The notes beneath the pieces are model-generated. The model did no database searches. It was not told the origin of the DNA and saw only the letters and a list, made by a program, of their open reading frames with translations. From Lanius collurio (lineage: Eukaryota; Chordata; Aves; Passeriformes; Laniidae), in NCBI GenBank assembly GCA_020086605.1, contig JACBWW010000017.1:7690135-7754134 (forward strand): 64,000 nucleotides of DNA, read 5' to 3'. How positions within the stretch are numbered: the first letter of the stretch is position 1; the number at the start of each line of letters is the position of its first letter. Of the stretch, positions 11,167 through 23,600 are shown in pieces. A program made the position numbers and the translations under genes.

Positions 11167-12920
11167 TGAATTTAACTTCAGTGCAGTTCTGCCTTGATCA
11201 TTTGTGTTCTTTGACACCAGAAATTCGAAGTGAAATATAGGAGGATGCAGAAATGAATATTATTAATGAAAACAATGGTGCTGATTGAAGGCTGAGAGAA
11301 AACTGACATGAGTTAAAGCAAGAAAGGTTCTGATTGGGTATAAAGAGAAGCATTTCACCCATGGAAAAAGTCAAGGAGTTACAAAGTTTTCCCAAAGAGG
11401 CTGTGCAGTAAAAACCTGTAATTTATCTATTTCACAGGACTGTTTGCCTTGGATCTGGTTGTATCATTACTCAAACTACAAAGACAATAAAACTATTTTA
11501 ATCAAAATGTTTGGATTGCACAAATCCTTTGCTACTTTTCTTGTTTTGTTTGAAGAGTTTAAAAAAAATAGAAAGGCCTTGGAACTTAAATATTATGTTG
11601 CATTTAGAAGCCAAAGTTTTCTGCTGCAGGATGAGTTTTTTCTCATCCTTTCTTATCTGAAAGAAGGAAAAATGGAGTAAAAAATATCTTTCTGCTTGAG
11701 ATTTTTCAAAGCTGCCTGCAAACTGAAAATTATTGTTTTTCCTGTTTTTTTTTATTTTTTTTTTTTTTTAAATTCATACAGACTTTTTCATAAGCAGTAA
11801 ATTCCACACTAAATCTGGGTATGTCTCTTTTCTTATTTAGTTATCCTGGTTTTCCTGTACCTTTCCTTTCCCATTATCTGGAGAAAGGAGAGGAAAATTC
11901 CTCATTCCCCAGGGCTGAAGACTGGCATCACCTTGGCAAAGAGAAGGGAGTAGGGGAAGATGGTTGTGTTGTGTTGGTTGTCTGTGCTTTGTCTCATGGT
12001 GCTGCTCATGTTTGAGTAGCCTGCTTAATGAAGAACATCTTGTTAAAATTAAAGATCTGTCGTATTTAGCATAATCTTGCCAAATGTTAATTAGTGTATT
12101 GACAGGAGAACGGATTGGATTTCACTTTCCAGCAGCATCCTCTCCCCTCCCCAGGCCTGTCCTGCCAAAATAAAGATCCTTGCAGTCACAACATGTTTGG
12201 GAGCCCATATGACACGTCTGCAATGCTGCCTTGGAGCACTGGTGCACAGGGAAGATACAGAAGCTATTAGCAAAACCCACTATGAAACCTCAAAGCACAG
12301 GAGACTCGGGGCTAGGGAATCCTTTGTGCCACTAATTTATCATGTAGGTACAGATTTCACACCCTTTAATGCTGTTTTCCCTGTTTTAGGCAGGTTCTGG
12401 TATTCACTCATATTTTTGAACAGGAATCCACTGATACAAAAGCTGTGTTTATCATCTCTATTTCAGGAGCAAATGTTTTGTTTTCCCTCTTTGTGCTGAC
12501 TGAGGTACTTAGAATTTGATCTTTAGCCTCCCCCAGGGCAGCTTTGGGGTTTTTATGGGGTTTCACTCACTTGTATCTCTTGCCTGATGCTTTCCAGTTG
12601 AAGAGAGAGATGTGATTTGTAACAGCTTTGACCCAGATTGCTGAGAGCTCTGCACAGCACCACAGTCAGTGTGATACAGGATACAGGAGAGGTCTCAGAG
12701 GGTGTTAGAACCCTTTATGTCCTTTCAAACATCAGGATTTGTTCTGCATTCAGAGAGCCCAGTGGAGCTCCCAGAACAGCTCAGGACCAGGAGCAAGGAA
12801 AGTCTTTCCAACTACCCCAAATCCCACAGGGGTCTGCTGCTGCCTCCAGTCCAACTCATCTATTAAACCCTGGATCATGACAAAACTCATGTGGTGAAAG
12901 GACTGAAGTATTTATCTATT
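11167..12920. other. unique non-coding stretch
   Basis: No exon or repeat family was recognised. It contains a T-rich run at about 11741-11772. Open frames are up to about 100 codons and have no recognisable domain. Confidence 0.5.
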
Positions 12921-12923
12921 GAC

Positions 12924-12953
<30 letters not shown>
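12921..12953. repeat. (ATTG)n tetranucleotide microsatellite
   Basis: About eight copies of a 4-bp unit (GATT/ATTG) lie in tandem, with the first slightly imperfect (GACT). A simple short tandem repeat, probably length-variable. Confidence 0.95.
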
Positions 12954-12954
<1 letters not shown>

Positions 12955-14097
12955 AATTTCAGGGAAAATTTTAGTGAGAGATTATTTTTAATTTCAGTGT
13001 AGCAAGAGTGTGGCCAGTGATGGAGCTGGTCCCCATGAGGGATGAAGATTCACACATTTGGGAGAAAGACAAATAGTGGGGAAGTGGAGAATCTCTTGAT
13101 GGCAGTTGGCAGGTGAGGTTAGGTCAGGGTTGCTGTCACTTTGTATAAATCAGGGAGGGGCAATGCTTTGCATTTGTCTTTGGGACAGCTGCCTCATGCC
13201 CTCAACTAGGAAAGATGCTCAGGCCTTTAATACAAACACCCAACTGCCTGAAATTAAACTGTTTATTAGGATTTCTATCAACCATCTCTCCTTGTAGGGT
13301 TTATAATGACCTGCCCTGATCTCAAATTTGTCCGCAAGAATTTGTTTTTCTGCTCTTAAATCAGTTTGCAAGTCTCTTTATGAATAAAAGCATTAAAATT
13401 GATTGAAAAGAAAGAATCCTGTAGAAAGCTGTATTTATATTTCTTTGCCCTAAAATACCATGGTCAAAACATTTGTCAGTTCTATCCATGTCAAATTAGA
13501 CCCTGGCTCATTAATTTCTGCCCAACAGTTGGTGTCCTGATGGCTCAATGATTGACATGTTGAAGCTATTCTCTTCCATTCAATTTGATCATCCTCAAGC
13601 AGAAGCCTATAATCATCTCTTCAGTGCTTGTGACAGCTCTGCTGGGTTAGAGTGGGCTCTCCAAAGTGACATGGGAAAACCAAGCCTTCATTCACAGGAG
13701 GGATGTTTAAAAGGAATTTTACTAAACTAACATGGAGAAAAATTGAAATTAAATATAGAATAGATTAATAAAAAAGATAAAAGGACACAGTGAAACTTCA
13801 AGCAAAATAGTTTATCTTCTGAAGATATGGGACCTTGGAGGACAAGAATCCGTAATACCTGAGGCATGGAAATCCAAACCAAATGTTGAACATTTCAGGG
13901 TTATTTTCTGTGGGAGCTGTTGGACTGAATAACATGCAGATAGATAAGGTAGGTTATTTAAAAAACAGCTCCTTTCTGAGTGGTTCAAGACATGATAAAC
14001 AAGTCAGGACTTTTGCAGAAGAGTGATTTCACACATCAATGCTCAAGGTATCTTGAACTACAAGAACTGGTTCCATTTGTGGGCAAATTGTTCTTCC
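12954..14097. other. unique non-coding stretch
   Basis: No repeat, exon or RNA gene was recognised across about 1.1 kb. Confidence 0.5.
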
Positions 14098-14224
14098 AGA
14101 GAATCCTAGAAGGGTTTGGGTTGGGAGGGATTTTAAAGACCACCCTGTGCCACCCCCTGCCCTGAGCAGAGACTCCTTCCACTGTCCCAGGTTGCTCCAA
14201 GCCTTGTCCAACCTGGCCTTGATC
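14098..14224 (-). mobile_element. CR1 LINE 3' fragment
   Basis: An antisense CR1 tail begins with AGAGAATCCTAGAA, then GGTTTGGGTTGGGAGGGA, CCCCCTGCCCTGAGCAGAGAC and CCAACCTGGCCTTG. It is truncated after about 125 bp, before the coding-derived part found in longer copies. Confidence 0.92.
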
Positions 14225-15333
14225 CTCCTTCTTTCCTCTCTTTTCCAAGCTTACATCTCCTAAGCAGATCTCCTGAGTGTTTGGTTCTTCTTTCTAAAGC
14301 CAAGGTGAGCTGTCCGGAATCCACACCCATAGGGCCCCAGGGGAAGTTTTTTGCTATAAAGTGTTTAGGAAATTTAAATCAAGTGCACTACTCCTAGTGC
14401 ATCTGTCCCCATGTGACAACATGACTTTTGGGTTGCCAAGAAAGTTGGATCCCACAGGTGAATTCGCTGTGATTTCTCATGAATGAAACAAGAGAGACAT
14501 TTATGTCCTTCATGCTGCTTTCATCTCAAAAAAGGAAAGCAAAAATAACAGCAGGAATGTTATCCCTACGTGAAAACATCTTAAAAACTTCAGAGTGAGC
14601 AAGAGAAAATAAGCTGGCAGGAATCTCTCTCTATGGATAATAAAACCAATCACTGAACAAAACAGAGAAATCAACCTCCTGGATAGCTAAATTATTTCCT
14701 TTGCAGGCTTTTTGGTATAATTCTGCAGCAAAAATGTAATTCACTGTAAGCTTTAATAGGAGGATTTAAACCAAGAAAACTCAACCAGTCCAACCAATTT
14801 GAGAAAAGCTCTCATTCTGTGCACTGTGCAGGGGTCGGCACCCAGCCAGCAAACACGTGCATGATGTGCACTCTGTTCCCTCAAAAATTAGCTTTGGACA
14901 GGAGTTGTTAAGTACTGTGGCCTGATCCATGATTGCATCCAAAAATATCCCAACATCTGGCTCCTACAATCTTGCCTTTTAACTCTATTGATGTGTGGAC
15001 ATTTCTGGCTCTCTGAGCAGCAATAAAAACAAGGCAGGAGAGTTCAGTGCCTCTTCCGTTCCTGGTTTCAAGCAAAACAAAAGCTTTGGCTCCAAGTTCA
15101 TGCAAGATTTATTGCTGAGCTCAACTGAGAGCTCTGACTTGCTTCATCACCTCTCCCTCCTGCTCTGCCCCTGGGCAGGAGCTGTGTAGTTCATGAGGGG
15201 AGACAGGAGGGAATGAAGAAAGGTAGATAAGGACAAGGCAATCCAGCTCTGGCTGGAGGGGAAAACAGGTGATGGGGTGGGGCAGTTCTTAGAGGGCTCC
15301 ATTCAGTGATCCTCTGAAAAACTGCCCTCAGTT
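14225..15333. other. unique non-coding stretch
   Basis: No repeat or exon was recognised. The part from about 14470 to 14800 is AT-rich and repeat-free. Confidence 0.5.
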
Positions 15334-15811
15334 CATAGAAACACAGAATCACACGATTATTAAGGTGGGGAAAGACCACAAAGATCATTGAGTTCAACCA
15401 TTAAACCAGCACGACCACGTTCACCACAAAACTCTCTTCCTGAGTGCTGCATCCAAACAATTCCAGGGATGGTAATTCCACCACTTCCCTGGACAGCCTG
15501 TTCCTGACTATCCCTTTGGAGAAGAAATTTTTCCCAATTTCCAATCTAAATCTTCCCTGGAGCAAATTGAAGGCATTTCTTGTCCTGTCTTTTTTTTCCC
15601 TGGGAGCAGAGCCCGACCCCCTTGGTGCTCCCTCCTGTCAGGGGGTTGTGCAGAGCTACAAGACCCCCCTGAGCCTCCTTTTCTCCAGAGTGAGCTCTCC
15701 CAGCTTCTTCTGGTTCTCCAGACCCTTCCCCAGCTCCATTCCCTTCTCTGGACATGTTCCAGCCTCTCAATGTCCTTCTTGTCGTGAGGGGCCCAAACTG
15801 ATCACAGTACA
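15334..15811 (-). mobile_element. CR1 LINE 3' fragment, about 480 bp
   Basis: An antisense CR1 of a subfamily different from the short copies. It starts at CATAGAAACACAGAATCAC and continues through 'GGTGACTCCACCACCTCCCT'-like sequence and GAGAAGAAATTTTTCCCAA. It then runs through the region complementary to the conserved 'CTGAGCCTCCTTTTCTCCAG' stretch of the ORF2 C-terminus, and stops near GGGGCCCAAACTGATCACAG. The antisense LTR at about 15825 starts just beyond the break, so truncation by or next to that insertion is possible. Confidence 0.9.
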
Positions 15812-15824
15812 TGGAAAGTCCCGC

Positions 15825-16330
15825 TGTGAACAGCCATAAAGGAGGCAGAGGAGAGCAGCAGCTTTATTGGAATGAAGGGAGAGAGGCCACTGGGGCACAC
15901 ACCCTCGAGGTTAATCCCAAACTCCCGGCCACACGTTGCCCTTTTCCTGTCCCCATTGCTGAGGTACCAGTAAGGTGCAGCCTTCCCAAATCACCCAGCA
16001 CATCCTCCCCCTTAAACCTGTCCTTTTTCCCCAAAGTTCACAAACTCAGCCTCGTGCGGCCCCATTTGGCTGTTTCAGGAGTCAGACTGACTGGGCTCCG
16101 GGACAAACCTGCTGCCCAAAGTTGGTAGAGACATTAAGTCTCTTTTCCAAGACATTAACACCCATCCCCTCACCCATGGAATTGTTTGTAAAGATATCAG
16201 CACACATCTTCCCTATCAACAGGATATCAACCTCAAAATTTCAGGGGAACAATCACTTCCCAACTCCTTGTTCTTGCTTACAACACAGATGGATGGCAAA
16301 AGGCCTCATGCAGGTGCACAGGATGCCTGG
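15825..16330 (-). mobile_element. ERV LTR-like element, antisense
   Basis: On the minus strand an AATAAA signal (plus-strand TTTATT at 15863-15868) is followed by about 38 bp ending in CA at 15825, which is the layout of R-U5 in an LTR. The body is moderately GC-rich and unlike the surrounding DNA. The right limit is a guess; neither a matching TG start nor a target duplication was identified. No retroviral internal genes are seen. The long open frame crossing it (15975-16682) is fortuitous. Confidence 0.45.
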
Positions 16331-16520
16331 CAGGAAAGGAAGAGAGGATTTAAATCCTTTGGCAATACATGATATTTGTTCTGGGCTTGTTTCTTTAGGT
16401 AGCTTGGTTTTATCCTCTAACGAGGAAAAAAATCTTTTCCGTGCTGTTATGATTCTGCCTTCAGAATTTGAACTTTCTTATTTTTGTCAACTGAAGTGCT
16501 GCATTTTGGAGTTTGGGTTG

Positions 16521-16551
<31 letters not shown>

Positions 16552-16754
16552 ATTGCTTCCCTTTCAAGGTGTATTCACTGCTACAGTGCTACAGTGGGTG
16601 GAGATCAAATGATGTCTATAATTTGTGTGTGAGTCTGAGTCCTCTTCCTCCATGTTATTTATCATCTTCTACAACTCCCTGAAAAGAAGCTTTAGCCAGG
16701 TGGAGGTCAGTCTCTTCTTCTAGTGATAAGACCAGAGAAAATGGAAAATTTATC
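16331..16754. other. unique stretch with 28-bp poly(T)
   Basis: A homopolymer of 28 T occupies 16521-16548. Nothing else was recognised. The run could be the reverse-strand poly(A) tail of a retrocopy, but no parental sequence was recognised to its left. Confidence 0.6.
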
Positions 16755-16939
16755 ACCAAAAGAGGTGTCAAATACTGGCACAGCCCAGGGAGGTGGTGGA
16801 GTCACCATCCTTGGAAGGATTTAAAAAATGTGACACTCAGGGAGGTGGTTTAGTGGTGGCCTTGTCAATTCTGGGTTAATGGTTGGACTTGATTATCTTA
16901 GTGGTCTCGTCCAACCCAAGTGATTATTTGATTCTGGGA
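16755..16939 (+). mobile_element. CR1 LINE 3' fragment (older subfamily)
   Basis: A sense CR1 tail of the type 'GGTGGTGGAGTCACCATCC ... TTAGTGGTGGCCTTGTCA ... GGTTGGACTTGATTATC ... TTTGATTCTG'. It has several substitutions relative to the pattern, which fits an older insertion. Confidence 0.88.
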
Positions 16940-19900
16940 TTTTTAAATGAGATCTTTGGCATAAAATAAAAACTCTTCTTTGTCAAAGGTGGGTGATTAT
17001 AAATGAAGTAAATTTGGGAGTTGGGTGTTTTTAATTGTGACCCTTAATCTGGCAGCATAGGAAGTGAGACAGGAAAATGAGACCTTAGAATGAAATTAGG
17101 AAGGAAAGAGTTCTCAATTGAGTGTTAGGACATCTGAAAATAATGCTTTGTCATCTCATAATTTGTGCAGCCTCTGATGTGCTTAAGGAATGAATCCAAC
17201 ACCTGATAAGTTTGTGCTTCATTTTCCACTCCCTACTTTGTTTACAGATATTATTAACCTCTGTAAAAAGAAAAAATGTGTGTAAGCCTAGGGGTGAGAG
17301 GTGGGAAGAAGAAGAAGGGATGTGGGAAAGCCTTTCTGTCATTGTTCTGAACTTTATACTTCCAATTGCTTCTGCAAGCCATTAGTCATGGCACAGAGTA
17401 TTTATTACATTTAAATATATTTATATATTTATACATATATAAATGTATTACACTACAGAGTTTCCATGGGGTCTATGTCAAAAGAAACAGCCTCTACCTG
17501 TGCATTTGCATGTTTATTCATATTATAATATTCATCTTATTAATGTAATTAGTGTTATTATACTGGGAAATTACTTGTTGACCTTGGGCACTGTCTGCAG
17601 AGCTGGGTAAAAGGGCATAAAGTATAAAGGAGCTGTGTACTATTTACCTGATAACTTCCCTGCTCTACCCAGAGATCTTTCTGTGAAAGGGTTAAAAGTT
17701 GTGTGCCAGCTCCCTCTTTCCCCTGGACAAAAAGCAAGTGGAAATTTTCTGTGTGGAAATTTGTGGCCAGTGTGTATGTCTTGCAACAGATTCTTGGAGG
17801 ACATGTAGAGTGGGGAAAAGTCATCAGCTGGATTTTTTTTATAGATGAATAATATTAGAGCAAGGAAGAAAGAACAGACCACTGAGGTTGGTTCCTTGCA
17901 CTAGCTTGCCATAAAAAAATTGTTTATTCTGGCTGCAGCTCTACTGTCCCGCTCTAGTTAACAAATTCCAGGCTGGGAGTTGAGATTTAATGCTCTAGAG
18001 GGTGTGTGATTTCTAAGAGGAGGGTCTAACAAACACCTGCTGCAGTGTGAGTTGCAAACTCATTCAGGCCATGTAGTTTTTCCCTTTCTCTAAAATACCT
18101 GTCCTGCATTGTTATAAATGGATCACAGCCATAGATGAAAAGCACCAATTGCCCAAAGAAAAAGATCACCCAGCTCACTTGGTGAGCCCAAGCGAGGAGG
18201 TTCCTGGTATTTAAGTCCCATCCAAATTGCTCCAAGTGCAGGATGGAGTCTCCATGATTCCCTGGGCCTTGCACAAACACTGTAAATGCCACATCTCATT
18301 GATATTTGTGAGTGACATGCTGAGAGCTGATGGAGGCTTTTTTTGTTGTTGTTGTTGCAGCTTAGCAACAAGCAATGACTGGCAAATTTTTCTGCTCTTC
18401 CAAATCAATGCCACTTTTCTGGATCATTTCCTCATCTTCACAATCATCTGTCAGCACAGTAAATTGACAATGTGTTCCCAGGGACAGTGTGGGGTCTGCT
18501 GCAAACCTGGATGGTTAGAGGATGAATTTAACCTTTTCAAAGTCAAACGTGGTGTGGGTTTGGATCCCACAAAAGCATTAACTTGCTTTTCACACTGTTA
18601 ATCTGGATGTGTTTTCTACTCCATTAAGCTTTTCCTTTATATGCAAAATATCATTGTGAGGACATGCACTGCTTGACTCATTCACCAGAAGTCCAGGTTC
18701 TGTGTGGTTTCTGTCAATTATTGTAATACCTGTGAAACTCCAGCATGGATTCTGATCCTGCTGCATGAGCCCAGAATTAAAAATAGGCTCTACCCTAGGG
18801 AAGTGTATGTGATGATAAAAAAGCAGACAGATGGGACACTGGTGAGTGGGTGAGCACGATGAAAATGAGGAAAATAACTGGCTGTCATTGCAGGTTGGAT
18901 ATGGCTGACAAGAGCCACTTGAGGTTACCATTGTTGGGGATTTTAGTGAGAATTGGAGAGGAAAGAACCATGTCTACAGGTCTGTGAGCAAATGTGGGAG
19001 AGCCAGAATTATCAATGCATTTCCTTGGGGCCACCCCAGGCAATGGGCATACAGGAGTCTATTGGAAGTTAACTTTAAAACCCCTGTTTGCTAATTAGAG
19101 GTGTCAGCTGATACTCAATCATTCCACACATTCATTAGAGGTAATCAGGGAATGATGCTTGATTAGGACCACCTTGCTCAGAAAGATCAGGTGCAAGGCA
19201 AAACCAGGAGGCTGTACCTAGAGTGGAGAGAAAAATCACACCAAGGTTCTGCAGTTGCAGTCCTTTGCTTTTGCTTAGATGACTCTGAGGTATGAGGTCA
19301 GATTTTTTAAAATTTTTTTTTCAGACATCCTGTTCCTGTCTATCTCTATACAAAACTTCCCACTTTTCCTACTTTTGGTTGCTCTGCTGTGCTTATTTAT
19401 TGATACTGGAGGAGACAAGTGATTGATATTTGATGGAATGAGAAGGATCATGCCAAAAGATGAGAAGATGGTGTCAGTTTGGATATTGTAGCTGGCCAAC
19501 AAAAACCAAAAGTGATGCCTCTGATTACATTGAGGAAAGCAAGGTTTGGCCCAGCCAGGGAGGGGGTTTTTGGAGTTACTGAGATACAGGAAGGAGGAAA
19601 CTGAGTTACAGCTTTTGTTCTGTGCAAATTATAGGGAAGCTGGTGGTGCTAGAACTGTTATGCAGGAAAGGACAACAAAACTAAAATAGGTTGGAAGTAA
19701 ACAGAAGCCATTTTTGAGATGGGAGGGTGGTGCTTTCCAAAGTGACTGAGAAAAAGAAATTCTGAGGGGTGGACTAAAGGAGTTTCAGGATTATTAGATT
19801 TTGTACTGAGATGAGGAAGCCTTGAGGAGAAGAAAATACATATATGGATACTTCACAGACTGATTCTTGTGCAGTGATTTTAATAAGCCAATAAAGTATC

Positions 19901-20421
19901 TTCTCAATGAAAAGGTGGGGCATAGAGAATGATCCAGTAAAAGTTTGGGTTAAACCCATGGATTCTCTGTACTTGGATTTAGATTCTGTTCACCTGGCAA
20001 ACCAGGAATAACTTGCTTCTGGAATTTTGTAGCTTTTTTCAGCTTCTGCTTTGGGTGCACAGGCACCTTTCTATGGAAGGACTTGTCAAAAAGCTAAATG
20101 CTGTTGAAAAGGTAGAAAGTCCTTCCAGAAAACAGACGATTCCTGACAAAGGCTCTTCCTTTTCCACAAAAGTATCCCAGAACCATTTTTGCTCAAAATT
20201 TGCTGTCTAGGCTGGAGGTTCCAACATTTGGGCAGCGCGACTTTTTTCTGACAGACACAGGCGATTTCAGCCAGTACAAAGCCTAACCTGTACTCCCACC
20301 CTTGCACTGAGACTCTCTGCCTGCTCTCAGATGTTTCCAAAGGCACATGTAAATGTTTCTTTTCTCAGACACAATTGCAAGGCAGCTGGGAAGAAAGCCT
20401 GTCTTCCTAGAGTGTCTAGAT
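16940..20421. other. unique non-coding stretch
   Basis: About 3.5 kb with no recognised repeat family or exon. It includes an AT-rich inverted-repeat-like segment at about 17407-17446 and a (GTT)5 run near 18343-18357. A 124-codon plus-strand frame at 18227-18601 has a Cys-rich C-terminal half but no recognisable domain arrangement. Confidence 0.5.
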
Positions 20422-20668
20422 TGTAGAATCAGAGAATGGGCTGGGTTGAAAGGGACCTTAAAGCCCATCCCATTCCACCCCCTGCCAGGGGCAGGGGCAC
20501 TTTCCACTGTCCCAGGCTGCTCCAAGCCCCATCCAACCTGGCCTTGGACACTGCCAGGGATCCAGGGACAGCCACAGTTTCTCTGGGCACCCAGTGCCAG
20601 GGCCTGCCCACCTTCACAGAGAAGAATTTCTTCTGATCCAAGCTAAACCTGCCCTCCTTCAGACTGGA
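20422..20668 (-). mobile_element. CR1 LINE 3' fragment
   Basis: An antisense CR1 tail starts at TGTAGAATCAGAGAATGGG and passes through CCACCCCCTGCCAGGGGCAG, CTGCTCCAAGCCCCATCCAA and GAGAAGAATTTCTTC, ending in the 'CCTGCCCTCCTTCAGACTGG' block. It is close to the short-copy consensus seen elsewhere in this window. Confidence 0.93.
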
Positions 20669-23600
20669 TATTTGATGTTGACCATCTGAGTCCCTACAGC
20701 ATGGGATGTTGGCCTCCTTTGGTAGAGATGCTGTGATCGGTGATGTCACCACTGGACATCCCAGTATTCCATGTTGCTGGGAAACTCACAGCCTGGTCAG
20801 GTCTCTTGGATCTTGAATACCTCAAGGATCTGAAGACAAATTCATCCATCCCCCCCCCCCCAAAAAAAAAAAATAATGGGGATATATAAAACTGTCAATG
20901 AGGCTGTGCTACCACTCTCAAGGTAATTCCTCAAGGAAAACTTGCAGGGACCATCCTCACTCTTGGAAATAGAGCTGAAAATCCTCCGGCTGGTCCTCCT
21001 TTTTAAAGGGTAAAGCATACTTAATAAATGCAAATTTATGAATTAAATGTGTCACTTGAGGTATGCAAGCAGTCAGGTGCTTCTGACAGTGGAACATATT
21101 TCAGAAATTAAAATCCTTGCACCGTTGATCTGCAGGGACTCAGAAAGGACCTCACAGTTCAGTGTCTGAAAAGCAGCAGCTTTGCAAAATCACATGAGAA
21201 AATTCCAGCCTCCCCTTGGAAGGTGTGCTGGCTTCCTTGGACTGAGGTGCACAACAATAATAAAATGGGAATTTTAATCCTTTACTAGGTTTCCAGTCAG
21301 GAAACAAAATAGTGACCATACTGTTGCCCTTTGCTTTCTGCTTTATGTGATAATTGTAGTTGAGGAAGACAAATGTCCTCTTTGTTTTCAAATTTTTTTA
21401 CCTTCTCTCTGGTAGCAGAAAGTTGTTGCTGTGAGTTGCTTTTTTGCTGCCAAGTTGGTCATGATGATCTTGTATCCTGTGGATCTGAATTATTTTGGGG
21501 AAAACAGTCACACTTTGAAAAGTGAGAGATTTTAGCTGCCTAAAATTTAAGCAGACATTATTAGATTAGCAGTGCACTCTGAAAGTGACTCTCCCAATTC
21601 TCCATGGTTCCCGTGCTTTCACATCATGGAGGGGTGTCAGAGTAAATCAGCTGACTTCCTTTTGGGTGCAAATTAACTGGAAGATGCACTTGTGGCAAAC
21701 ATGAGAAATGCCAGTGGACAGTAGGATGGGACAATTCAAAACAAAACCTTCTGAAAAGTGCATAGTGCAACCACTGACTCTTCTACACTAATTATTTTGC
21801 TCAACAAAGTTGCTTGCTCCAGGGCAGTAGGATTTGTTAGAGTAGACATGGGCTGGAGAGGAAACATGTTGAGGGAAATGCTGGCAATTAAATTGGAAAC
21901 AGGGCAGTAAAGTGAAGTGTTGGGCTTATGAAAAAATACCTGACTTGAAAACTTCCTAGCTCTTCAGAAAGCAGCCGTGTGATTGACCTCTGCTGTAATC
22001 AGCAGATTCAATTAAGAATTTTTTGCTGAACTTCTCGTGTTGCCTTTGAAGACTTGGGCAAGATTATTTTTCTACTGAACTGAATCTCTGTCACCAGTCC
22101 AGAGGGGGGAGGAAATAAAAAAGAAAATCACTTAGAGCTTTCACTGAAGATGAAAGGACTTAGAAGTATCTCTGTTCTTCTGCTTTCAAAGGGAGCATTT
22201 CAGAAGAACTGGGCTGATTTCTGGCTCTCAGTTTCACAGGGAAGTGAGCACATGGGAGAGGGAGTGCTTTGCTTGGAGGTTATTTCTGAATAAACTGAGT
22301 AAATGAAATAAATGACACAACCACCACTTTTTGCACTTTACACTGTTCAAGCCTGGCGGTCACTCTTGTGCCCATTGTGGCATCTGGCAGCACATGCCCA
22401 CTGCCAACCTCCCAGGGAAAAAAAACCCAGAAATTCCAGTTCCTCGAGCACGTGGCCTTTGGGAGGCACAAGGGCTGAGTGCCACTTGTGGGTGATGGTG
22501 CTTCAAAGAGCCCAAGCACTTGCCCTTTATGCTGAGAAGCAGGAGAAGGTTTGCTCAGCTTGTTCAGCTGTTCAAGCACCTTTCAGAAGTTCTCATCTGC
22601 CACGTGGTTGGTGAATATGTGAGGGTGCCTTTCACAGCCTGGAAAGAGCACTGAGGACAAAGGTAGAAAGCCTTGGCACACCCAAGTGTAAGAGCTTCTT
22701 CCCAGGAAATTCCACAGCTCTCAACAGCCTGGAAAAGTAACCTTGTGCTGTGGCTCATCTCACTGAGAAAACAAGCATTGATTAGGCACGGCCTGACTAA
22801 TTAGTTTGTTTCTCAACAAAGTTGCTTAGGCTTAAATGTTCTTTTTCATCTTTAAAATCACTCGTATGGTTGATAAAAATCACAAGGCTGTATTTTTAAT
22901 ATAATTTTTGCTCAAATTTCTTTTATTTCCATGACAATTGGGTAAATCACTCTGAGACTCATAGCTACACGATACAGTGTCACTAATTCATTTTGTAAGA
23001 AAGTCACTTTCAATTAAATCGTGAGTCTTCAGCAACTTTGTGCTCACAGCTTATTTCCCTCAAGCCCTATCCATGGTGCTGTTAATCTTTTTATGGCATT
23101 ACTGATGTCTGCAAGTCAAACTGTATTTTGAACAGCCAAAAACCTGATCTAGCTTCACCTCCCACTTCAGTTTCCAGCTAAGAACAAAGTAAGAGAGAAG
23201 TCTGCTTTAAAAAAAAATATGAAGTGTTTTGATTTTAACGGCTTGATTAATAAAATGAGAGAAAAAATCTCGTGAAATACTGAGAGCTGGCAGAACTTAG
23301 AATTGTGTTTAAAATTTGAATGGGAATGTGCAGCTCCAAAGTCCTGATATTTCTTGGCTGCACTGCCATGGCTTCTGTGCTGTGGGACACCTGATAAACT
23401 GCAGTCAGTGCTGAGTGGATAACTGGGATGTGTTCTATGCTTTGCACTGCCTTAATTATTCAAATCGTACCTTTATTGAATTTAAATTGTCAGTTTAAAA
23501 AATTTGCTTTATTTGACTTTGTAAACAGTATTTTATTAGAGGAGGGAGGAGAAGAATGGGAAAGGAATAGAATAGTATTTACATGTAAAACTCTCTCATT

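Noticed and set aside
15975..16682. 235-codon plus-strand open frame
   Set aside because: It crosses an antisense LTR-like element and a 28-base poly(T), giving a long Phe run; this is a fortuitous frame.
18227..18601. Cys-rich plus-strand open frame suggestive of a secreted protein
   Set aside because: The first Cys cluster comes from a TTG/TGT trinucleotide run, and the later cysteines do not match a known spacing.
20850..20873. C12-A12 run as a possible retroposon tail
   Set aside because: No retroposed sequence was recognised next to it; treated as a simple homopolymer pair.
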